Positions 1 to 5,904 of a stretch of 7,217 nt of DNA are shown one piece after another (position 1 is the first letter of the stretch; every line of letters begins with the position of its first letter). The notes under the pieces are model-generated. The model searched no databases and was not told the origin of the DNA. It worked only from the letters and a program-made list of their open reading frames with translations. The translations under genes and the position numbers were made by a program. This stretch comes from an uncultured bacterium (GTDB lineage: Bacteria; Actinomycetota; UBA4738; HRBIN12). The stretch covers positions 1 to 7,217 of the forward strand of contig CALGFI010000018.1 of assembly GCA_937881155.1 (NCBI GenBank), written 5' to 3'.

Positions 1-777
1 GGCGGCGATCAGGCCGCCGCGGCGATCGGCGTGGGCGCGGTCGAGCCCGGCCTCGTCTCCCTGTCGCTCGGCACGTCCGGCGTCGTGTTCGCCACGACCG
101 ATGGATCGGTGGCCGAGCCGAGGGGACGGCTCCACGCGTTCTGCCACGCCGTCCCGGGCAGGTGGCACCTGATGGGCGTGATGCTCTCGGCGGCCGGGAG
201 CCTTCGTTGGTTTCGTGACGCGTTCGCCCCGGGCGTCGCGCTCTCGGACCTCGTCGAGGAGGCGCGCGCGGTGTCGGCCGGAAGCGACGGGCTGCTGTTC
301 CTTCCCTACCTGACGGGAGAGCGAACCCCGTACACGGACCCGCTCGCGCGCGGCGCGTTCGTCGGACTCACCGTCCACCACGGTCGTCCCCATCTCACGC
401 GCTCGGTTCTGGAAGGTGTCGCGTTCGGCCTTCGCGACTCGTTCGAGCTCATACGCGGGATCGGCGTGACGGGCTCGACGCAGGTCCGGGCGACCGGCGG
501 CGGGAGCAAGAGCTCCCTGTGGCGGCAGATCCTCGCGGACGTGCTCGGAGCGGCGATCGTCACGACCTCGACGTCCGAGGGCGCGGCCCAGGGCGCGGCG
601 ATGCTCGCCGCCGTCGGCGCGGGCTGGTACCCGACCGTCCAGGACGCGTGCGCGTCGACGATCGAGCTCGGCGACGCGATCGTTCCATCGGCGGACGCCG
701 CGCGATACGCCGAAGCGTACGAGCGTTACCGGCAGCTCTACCCCGCGCTCGCGCCGACGTTCCACACGTCCGCATGA
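1..777 (+). CDS. xylB: Xylulokinase (FGGY carbohydrate kinase), 3' part only
   Basis: The 5' end lies outside the window; 258 C-terminal residues are visible and the frame is open from base 1. FGGY kinases phosphorylate sugars in the cytoplasm; xylulokinase converts D-xylulose and ATP to xylulose 5-phosphate, feeding the pentose phosphate pathway. The visible part begins with GGDQAAAAIGVG, where Asp3 matches the catalytic base of the family (about residue 233 of some 484 in E. coli XylB, from memory), so roughly the first 230 residues are missing. The rest is a complete FGGY C-terminal domain: SLGTSGVVFA (about 21-30), HAFCHAVPGRWHLMG, LPYLTGERTPY, GVAFGLRDS and ATGGGSKSSLWRQILAD (164-180), the last being the nucleotide-binding signature. 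The closing TGA overlaps the ATG of the next gene, suggesting one transcript. Family is certain; xylulose specificity is likely, though another ketose or polyol kinase of this family remains possible. Confidence 0.92.
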   Translation, partial: GGDQAAAAIGVGAVEPGLVSLSLGTSGVVFATTDGSVAEPRGRLHAFCHAVPGRWHLMGVMLSAAGSLRWFRDAFAPGVALSDLVEEARAVSAGSDGLLFLPYLTGERTPYTDPLARGAFVGLTVHHGRPHLTRSVLEGVAFGLRDSFELIRGIGVTGSTQVRATGGGSKSSLWRQILADVLGAAIVTTSTSEGAAQGAAMLAAVGAGWYPTVQDACASTIELGDAIVPSADAARYAEAYERYRQLYPALAPTFHTSA

Positions 778-1160
778 GACGGCTCGTAGCCGGGCTCGGC
801 CTCGTGACGGCCCTGCTGACGGCCTGTCCGCGGCTCACGGGTGGCGACGACGCGCTCTTGATCGGCCGGCTGTTCGGAGATCCCGTCGCCGGATGCGTGT
901 GGATCGGTGGCCCGATGCATGGGGTCGAAGTGGATTGGCCGTCGTTCTATGACATCGACGTCGAACGCATCCGCGTGTCCGGACCCGGCGGGTTCGTCGC
1001 GCAGGAGGGTGACTGGTTCCGGATGGGCGGAGGGATCAGACCGGACATCACCGTGACGCCTGCCTGTGCCGCCACCGAAGGCCAGGATGGGATGTGGGAT
1101 CCGCACGGGATCGACTTCTTCGGGGACGAACGCCCACCGGCCGAATTCGGGGGCGCTTAG
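774..1160 (+). CDS. Small predicted lipoprotein of unknown function
   Basis: Encodes 128 residues and is not recognised as a named family. The N-terminus is a lipoprotein signal: MRRL, a hydrophobic stretch, then lipobox L15-T16-A17-C18, so the mature protein should be lipid-anchored on the outer face of the membrane. The mature part is short, rich in Gly, Trp and aromatic residues, and looks beta-rich; Cys41 (GCVWIGG) and Cys98 (TPACAA) could form a disulfide. The stretch from GRLFGDPVAGCVWI to EGDWFRMGGG resembles small actinobacterial exported beta proteins that I recall only in outline. The ATG sits in an ATGA overlap with the xylulokinase stop and has no convincing ribosome binding site, so translation is probably coupled. 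An open frame extends upstream inside the kinase gene, but the lipobox and the overlap support this start. The TAG overlaps the stop of the opposing gene. That it is a real lipoprotein is fairly secure; its function is unknown. Confidence 0.75.
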   Translation: MRRLVAGLGLVTALLTACPRLTGGDDALLIGRLFGDPVAGCVWIGGPMHGVEVDWPSFYDIDVERIRVSGPGGFVAQEGDWFRMGGGIRPDITVTPACAATEGQDGMWDPHGIDFFGDERPPAEFGGA

Positions 1161-2173
1161 CCGCTCTCGCCCGCCTCGAAGATCGCCTCGATCACGCGCA
1201 TGTTGGCGACCGCGTCCTCCGGCGGGATCGGCACGGGCTCGTCGTCGAGCACCGCGCGCGCGAACCGCTCGGCCTGGATTGTGTACTGGTCGGCCGGCTC
1301 GAACGTGAGCGTTTCCGTCGCGGGACTCACCGGAGGGTCGCCGCCCGAGGTCACGAACACCTCGGTCGGCAGGTCGGGCGGGATGTTGAACGGGATGCCG
1401 AGCGAGATCCGGCCGTGGGTTCCGTAGACATGAACCCGTTGGTCTGGCTCGGTCCTGGTGGAACAGGTGAACGTGGCGACGTCGTCGCCGAACCCGAGGA
1501 TCGCGCTCGTCAGCACGTCGACGCGAGACTCGGGATCGCGCGTCACCCACGCCTCGATGCGATCGGGCTCACCGCCGAGCAGCATCCGCGACAGGTTCAC
1601 CGAATAGCACCCGACGTCCATCAACGCCCCGCCTCCGAACTCCGCGATGTTGCGGATGTTCGCCGGGTCGTCGTTGAAGTACGAGAACCAGCTCTGCACG
1701 GCTCGCAACCGGCCGATCCGGCCCGATGCCACCACCTCGCGCACGGCCTCCCACGACGGATGCAGGCGGTACATGAACGCCTCCATCAACCGGACGCCCG
1801 AGGAGGAGCACGCGTCCACCATCGTCTGCGCCTCGACGGCGTTCATCGCCAGGGGCTTCTCGCACAGCACGTGCTTGCCGGCGCGGGCCGCGGCGATCGT
1901 CCACTCCGCGTGCAGGTGGTTCGGGAGCGGGATGTAGACGGCGTCGACGTCGGGGTCGGCGAGCAGATCCTCGTACGAGCCGTGGGCCTCGGGAATCCCG
2001 AGCCGCTCGGCGGCCGCCCTCGCCTGCTCCGTGTCGCGCGACGCGAGGGCGACGACCTCGCACCGAGCCGCCTTCTTGATCCCCGGGATGACCTTCTTCA
2101 TCCCGATGTTGGCAGTCGAGAGGATCCCCCATCGCAAGTCGTCGCCGGCGCTCATCCCTTCCAGCCGGCCCAT
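1157..2173 (-). CDS. Gfo/Idh/MocA-family NAD(P)-dependent oxidoreductase (type with GxxxTANIG nucleotide motif)
   Basis: Encodes 338 residues, a normal length for this family of cytoplasmic sugar and polyol dehydrogenases. The N-terminal Rossmann fold starts with WGILSTANIG (15-24), the variant glycine motif of the glucose-fructose oxidoreductase/dihydrodiol dehydrogenase branch rather than GxGxxG. It is followed by VALASRD (41-47), YIPLPNHLH (80-88) and the family signature CEKPLAM (104-110) with Lys106. The C-terminal domain has FGGGALMDVGCY (179-190), giving the Asp-x-Gly-x-Tyr form of the active site. Start choice: ATG at 2173 has GAAGGGAG ending seven bases upstream. A second in-frame ATG at 2155 (MSAG) has its purine run directly against it and is less likely. 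An open frame continues far upstream across the opposing gene but is an artefact. The gene converges on 774-1160 with overlapping stops. The substrate cannot be told from the sequence. Confidence 0.92.
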   Translation of the reverse strand: MGRLEGMSAGDDLRWGILSTANIGMKKVIPGIKKAARCEVVALASRDTEQARAAAERLGIPEAHGSYEDLLADPDVDAVYIPLPNHLHAEWTIAAARAGKHVLCEKPLAMNAVEAQTMVDACSSSGVRLMEAFMYRLHPSWEAVREVVASGRIGRLRAVQSWFSYFNDDPANIRNIAEFGGGALMDVGCYSVNLSRMLLGGEPDRIEAWVTRDPESRVDVLTSAILGFGDDVATFTCSTRTEPDQRVHVYGTHGRISLGIPFNIPPDLPTEVFVTSGGDPPVSPATETLTFEPADQYTIQAERFARAVLDDEPVPIPPEDAVANMRVIEAIFEAGESG

Positions 2174-2270
2174 CGCGTCGCTCCCTTCGCTCGCCCGTTC
2201 TCGGACCGCTGAGCATCCCCGGTCCCGGCCGCCGGCGCGAAAGCGCAGGTCGTGAGCCGGTGACGGTCGG

Positions 2271-2299
2271 TTGACGTTCGAAACCGCGAGCCCTAGCGT
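2271..2299 (+). promoter_or_regulatory. Sigma-70-type promoter for the propeller/haloperoxidase operon
   Basis: TTGACG (2271-2276, five of six bases of the -35 consensus) is followed after exactly 17 bases by TAGCGT (2294-2299), which fits the TAnnnT form of the -10 box. Transcription would start near 2306, giving a leader of about 40 bases before the GTG start at 2348. The hexamers and spacing are seen directly; activity is inferred. Confidence 0.6.
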
Positions 2300-2307
2300 C
2301 ACCCGAT

Positions 2308-2319
2308 CCGCGGCCGCGG
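2308..2319. repeat. 12-base perfect palindrome in the operon leader
   Basis: CCGCGGCCGCGG is its own reverse complement and lies just downstream of the predicted transcription start. It could be an operator or a small hairpin in the leader, flanked by GTCAC at 2298 and again at 2321. In DNA this GC-rich such palindromes can arise by chance, so a regulatory role is only a suggestion. Confidence 0.3.
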
Positions 2320-2347
2320 GGTCACGGCGGCGACGGGAGCATGCACG

Positions 2348-4060
2348 GTGAGGACGCGGCGGTCCAAGATCGCGGGCACGCTCTCGCTCGTCCTGGCGCT
2401 CTCGGCCGCGTGCACGGATCCGGCGCCGGAACCGAAACCGCTCCGCACCGGGAAACCGACCCCCTACGTCGTCGAGCTCACGGACGTCGCCTCCGAGGTC
2501 GGCCTCGAGTTCCGGCACGGTGCTTTCCGCTGGGACGTGTCCCCCGATCCCGGCGCGATGCTCGGAGCCGGAGTGTGCTGGCTGGACTACGACGGCGACG
2601 GCTGGCTCGACCTGTACGCGGTGAACTCCTACGCGAACGCCGAGGCCGGGCGCTGGGAGGACGAGGGTGGCCTGCCCCGCAACGCGCTGTTCCACAACGT
2701 GGAGGGCACGTTCGTCGATGTGAGTGCGGGATCCGGCGCCGACCTCCCGGTTCGCGGGAACGGCTGCGTCGCGGCCGACTTCGACCTCGACGGTCGGATC
2801 GACCTGTACGTCACGACCGACGCGGCCGGAGCGCTGCTGTGGAACGAGGGCGACGGGACCTTCACGGAGGGCGCGGCCGCCGCGGGGGTCGAGGGGTTCG
2901 GCTGGCACCAGGCGGCCGCGGTCGGCGACGTGAACGGCGACGATCTGCCGGACCTCTTCGTGACCGGCTACGTCGACCTCAACAACGCGGTCGAGGGTGC
3001 CACCCTCGGCTTCCCGAACACCTACCTGGGGGTCCGAGACCTCCTGTTCCTCAACGAGGGCCCGGCCGGCGCGGGACGGGTCACGTTCCGCGAGGTCGGC
3101 GCCGATGCGGGCCTCGAGGTGGTCGGCTTCGAGTACGGACTCGGCGCCGTCTTCTCCGATCTGGATCGCGACGGCGACGCGGATCTGTACGTCGCGAACG
3201 ACACGAAACCGAACCGCCTCTACGACAACGTCCCGTGGCCCGGCGGCGCCGATGCCGACCCGGCCGGGCTGGGGTTCCGCTTCGAGGAGCTCGCGGCCAA
3301 GGCCGGGATCGCCGATCCGAACGCGGGGATGGGCATCGCCGAGGGCGACTTCGACGGGGACGGGCTCCCCGACCTGTTCGTCACGAACGCGCGTGGCCAG
3401 GTCCATGCCGCCTACCGCGGTCAGGCCTCCGACACCGTGGATCCGTCGTTCGTGGACGCGCGCGGCGAGCTGGGGCCGAGCCTCACCGGATCGACGGGCT
3501 GGGGCGTGTCCTGGGGCGACCTGGACCTCGACACCGATCTGGATCTCGTGATCGCGAACGGCGACGTGCCCGTGACGGATGTCGCTGCCGACGCCGAGCC
3601 CGTCCAGGTCTTCGGCAACCTCACGGCGCAGGGGAGCGCGGGACGGTTCGAGGATCTCGGCACCGTGGTCGGGATGCGCGAGCTCGGCCCCCTCCTCGCG
3701 CGCGGCAGCGCCGCCGCCGACTACGACAACGACGGCGACCTCGACGTGGCGATCAACTCGATCGGGGGACCGCTCGTCCTCCTGGAGAGCTCGGGGGCGG
3801 CGGGCAACTGGCTGGAGGTCGGCCTCGACCGATTCGCCCCCGGCACCCTGGTCACGGCCATCCTTCCGGACGGGCGCGAGCTCGTCCGCGAAACCCTCGC
3901 CGGTAGCAGCTACCTGTCGTCGGAGGACCCGCGTTCGCACTTCGGGCTCGGCACCGCCGGCTCCGTGAACGAGCTCGTCGTCCGCTGGCCCGACGGGCTG
4001 GAGACGGTCATCCAGGACGTCGCCGCGAACCAGATCCTCACCGTGGAGCCGCCCGGATGA
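2348..4060 (+). CDS. CRTAC1-like lipoprotein: FG-GAP/VCBS repeat propeller with ASPIC/UnbV domain
   Basis: Encodes 570 residues. Residues 1-22 form a lipoprotein signal: RTRRSK, a hydrophobic run, then S-A-A-C with Cys22 as the likely lipid anchor (Ser at -3 is less usual than Leu). Seven calcium-binding loops of the DxDxDGxxD type follow at about 80, 144, 194, 271, 334, 391 and 458, for example DYDGDGWLDLY and DFDGDGLPDLF, consistent with a seven-bladed beta-propeller. The sixth (DLDLDTDLD) has lost its glycine. Residues about 487-566 are an ASPIC/UnbV domain, seen in SSYLSSEDPRSHFGLG, VVRWPDG and ANQIL. The start is GTG with GGGAG eight bases upstream; the ATG at 2341 is in another frame and only one base from that site. 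The TGA overlaps the ATG of the haloperoxidase gene, so the two are coupled. Such proteins bind calcium and mediate exported protein contacts; this one may be a partner or scaffold for the haloperoxidase (inference). Confidence 0.9.
   Translation: MRTRRSKIAGTLSLVLALSAACTDPAPEPKPLRTGKPTPYVVELTDVASEVGLEFRHGAFRWDVSPDPGAMLGAGVCWLDYDGDGWLDLYAVNSYANAEAGRWEDEGGLPRNALFHNVEGTFVDVSAGSGADLPVRGNGCVAADFDLDGRIDLYVTTDAAGALLWNEGDGTFTEGAAAAGVEGFGWHQAAAVGDVNGDDLPDLFVTGYVDLNNAVEGATLGFPNTYLGVRDLLFLNEGPAGAGRVTFREVGADAGLEVVGFEYGLGAVFSDLDRDGDADLYVANDTKPNRLYDNVPWPGGADADPAGLGFRFEELAAKAGIADPNAGMGIAEGDFDGDGLPDLFVTNARGQVHAAYRGQASDTVDPSFVDARGELGPSLTGSTGWGVSWGDLDLDTDLDLVIANGDVPVTDVAADAEPVQVFGNLTAQGSAGRFEDLGTVVGMRELGPLLARGSAAADYDNDGDLDVAINSIGGPLVLLESSGAAGNWLEVGLDRFAPGTLVTAILPDGRELVRETLAGSSYLSSEDPRSHFGLGTAGSVNELVVRWPDGLETVIQDVAANQILTVEPPG
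4045..4048 (+). promoter_or_regulatory. Ribosome binding site inside the upstream gene, deciding the haloperoxidase start
   Basis: GGAG lies within the last codons of the propeller gene, eight bases before the ATG at 4057. Together with the ATGA stop/start overlap it fixes the haloperoxidase start and implies translational coupling between the two genes. Confidence 0.6.
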
Positions 4061-5904
4061 GGCGCCGGTTCGTCGCCCTCACGCTCGTCGTCGCGGTCGC
4101 GACGCTCCCGGGCTGCACGTCCGAGTCGGATGCCTCGATGATCGATGACTGCGTGCGCGCGGACCTTGGGGGCCGCTCGGTGGCGCGGGTGTGGGACGAG
4201 GCGCTCCTGGATTCGATCCGTCGGGACGTGCCCGCTCCCACGGTGCACGCCCGCAACCTGTTCCACACCTCGGCGGCGATGTGGGATGCGTGGGCCGCGT
4301 TCGACCCCGAAGCCGAAGGCTATTTCGTTGACGAGAAGCTCGAGGCCGACGACGTGCATGCGGCGCGCGAGGAGGCGATCAGCTTCGCCGCGTACCGCAT
4401 CCTGCTCTGGCGGTACTCGAAGGCGGCGGGGCTGCAGGAGACCTTCGACGAGCTCGTGAACACGATGGAGTCGCTCTGCTACCGGATCGACTTCACCGGT
4501 ACCGAGGGAGACCCCCCCGCCGCGCTCGGCAACCGGATCGCCGCCGCCGTCGTCGAGTTCGGCAGGGACGATGGGTCCCTCGAGGAGCAGCGGTACATCG
4601 ACAGCGCGTACCGGCCCGTGAACCCCCCGCTCGTGGTGGCCGAGCCGACCGCGAACATGCTCGACCCGAACCGGTGGCAGCCACTGGCGCTTGCGCAGTT
4701 CGTCGCACAGAACGGCCTGCCGATCCCGGGCAACGTCCAGCGGTTCGTGGGACCACACTGGGGCCACGTCCAGGGCTTCGCGCTCCCCACGTCACCGGAG
4801 GGGACGCCGATCGATCCCGGTCCTCCGCCGCGCCTGGACGAGGCGACCGATGCGGACTTCAAGCGCGCGGCGATCCAGGTCATCCGGTACAGCAGCGAGC
4901 TCGACCCGAACGACGGCGCCACGATCGACATCTCTCCGGGCGCGCTCGGCGACAACACGCTGGGGACCAACGACGGCGACGGTCACGACGCGAACCCCGC
5001 GACCCGATCGCCCTACGCGCCCAACGTCGTCCTGCGCGGCGACTTCACCCGCGTCCTCGCGCAGTTCTGGGCGGACGGGCCGGCGTCGGAGACCCCGCCG
5101 GGACACTGGAACACGATTGCGAACGAGGTCTCCGACTCCCAGGGCTTCGAGCACCGGATCGGAGGCGAGGGTCCGGAGGTGAACCGTCTCGAGTGGGACG
5201 TGAAGCTCTATTTCGCGCTGAACGGCGCCGTGCACGATGCCGCGGTCGCCGCGTGGGGTGTGAAAGGGCACTACGACTCGGCGCGGCCGATCTCGATGAT
5301 CCGGTACATGGGGGGCAGGGGCCAGTCGAGCGATCCGGACGGTCCTTCCTTCGACCCCGACGGGCTCCCGCTCGTCCCCGGACTCGTCGAGGTGATCACG
5401 CAGCGCTCGAGCCGGCGGAGCGGACCGCACGAGGAGCTCGCGGAGCACGTGGGCGAGATCGCGATCCGCGCGTGGAAGGGCAACCCGCTGGATCCGGCGA
5501 CGGCGACGAGCGGGACCGGCTGGATCCTGTCCACCGACTGGGTGCCCTATCAGCTGCCGACGTTCGTTACGCCGGCGTTCGCCGGGTACGTCTCGGGGCA
5601 CAGCACGTTCAGCCGGGCGGCAGCCGAGGTGATGACGGCGTTCACCGGGAGCGCGTATTTCCCGGGCGGGCTGTCGGCGTGGACCGTGCCGGCCGACTCG
5701 CTCGCAGTCGATCGTGGACCGAGCGAGGACGTCACGCTCCAGTGGGCGACGTACTACGACGCGGCCGACCAGGCTGGCATCTCGCGTTTGTTCGGGGGAA
5801 TCCATATCGCGCCCGACGACTTCGAGGGACGCAAGATCGGTTCGATCTGCGGAAGAGACGCCTGGGCGCTCGCGCAGCGCTACTTCGACGGCACCGCCGT
5901 CTGA
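4057..5904 (+). CDS. Vanadium-dependent haloperoxidase, lipoprotein form (PAP2-like superfamily)
   Basis: Encodes 615 residues with lipobox L17-P18-G19-C20, so it is probably anchored outside the membrane. These enzymes use vanadate and hydrogen peroxide to oxidise halides to hypohalous acid, which halogenates organic compounds. The vanadate site is complete: Lys403 and Arg410 in KGHYDSARP, Ser513-Gly514-His515 in YVSGHS, and Arg577 and His583 in SRLFGGIH, with the same spacing as fungal chloroperoxidase (K353, R360, S402-G403-H404, R490, H496). Trp400 and Phe508 fall where that enzyme has halide-pocket residues W350 and F397. The N-terminal part (about 40-240, including NRWQPLALAQFVAQNG and FVGPHWGHVQGFALP) and the segment with GHWNTIAN (349-356) match the long bacterial haloperoxidases. 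It is second in an operon with the propeller lipoprotein, and its stop directly abuts the stop of the opposing oxidoreductase. An acid phosphatase activity is the main alternative, since the fold and ligands are shared. Confidence 0.93.
   Translation: MRRRFVALTLVVAVATLPGCTSESDASMIDDCVRADLGGRSVARVWDEALLDSIRRDVPAPTVHARNLFHTSAAMWDAWAAFDPEAEGYFVDEKLEADDVHAAREEAISFAAYRILLWRYSKAAGLQETFDELVNTMESLCYRIDFTGTEGDPPAALGNRIAAAVVEFGRDDGSLEEQRYIDSAYRPVNPPLVVAEPTANMLDPNRWQPLALAQFVAQNGLPIPGNVQRFVGPHWGHVQGFALPTSPEGTPIDPGPPPRLDEATDADFKRAAIQVIRYSSELDPNDGATIDISPGALGDNTLGTNDGDGHDANPATRSPYAPNVVLRGDFTRVLAQFWADGPASETPPGHWNTIANEVSDSQGFEHRIGGEGPEVNRLEWDVKLYFALNGAVHDAAVAAWGVKGHYDSARPISMIRYMGGRGQSSDPDGPSFDPDGLPLVPGLVEVITQRSSRRSGPHEELAEHVGEIAIRAWKGNPLDPATATSGTGWILSTDWVPYQLPTFVTPAFAGYVSGHSTFSRAAAEVMTAFTGSAYFPGGLSAWTVPADSLAVDRGPSEDVTLQWATYYDAADQAGISRLFGGIHIAPDDFEGRKIGSICGRDAWALAQRYFDGTAV
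5887..5901. terminator. Short hairpin at the end of the haloperoxidase gene
   Basis: GACGGC (5887-5892) and GCCGTC (5896-5901) form a perfect six-pair stem with an ACC loop, ending one base into the stop codon. No T-run follows on either strand. It is the first of two tandem hairpins at this convergent junction and may help end transcription, but it also lies in coding DNA and could be chance. Confidence 0.25.

Larger units (their letters stand above)
2174..2347. promoter_or_regulatory. Divergent intergenic region between the oxidoreductase and the propeller/haloperoxidase operon
   Basis: This 174-base gap separates two divergent starts and holds no gene. It carries the ribosome binding site of the minus-strand oxidoreductase, a good plus-strand promoter, an 11-base-phased direct repeat of TGACGGTCGG and TGACGTTCGA (2261 and 2272) overlapping the -35 box, and a 12-base perfect palindrome (2308-2319) just after the expected transcription start. 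No convincing -10/-35 pair was seen for the minus-strand gene. Confidence 0.6.

Noticed and set aside
31..33. GTG at 31 as the start of the kinase gene
   Set aside because: The frame is open to base 1 and the upstream residues GGDQAAAA include the catalytic Asp, so the gene is cut by the window edge.
1151..1172. Possible terminator with GGGCG at 1151 and CGCCC at 1168
   Set aside because: Five-pair stem with a 12-base loop and no T-run; too weak in DNA this GC-rich.
2341..3906. ATG at 2341 opening a 521-codon plus-strand frame
   Set aside because: Its translation is Arg-rich low complexity, the ribosome binding site is only one base away, and the GTG frame at 2348 encodes the signal peptide, calcium loops and ASPIC domain.
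2174..3940. Very long minus-strand open frame continuing upstream of the first oxidoreductase (over 900 codons in total)
   Set aside because: It runs antisense through the propeller gene, where GC-rich codons remove stops from the opposite strand. The translation is low-complexity and Arg/Val/Glu-rich, with no family motif, and the oxidoreductase has its own ATG with a ribosome binding site at 2173.
4792..5805. 337-codon minus-strand open frame inside the haloperoxidase gene
   Set aside because: Arg-rich shadow of a gene whose own frame contains all the catalytic motifs; no ribosome binding site or recognisable domain.
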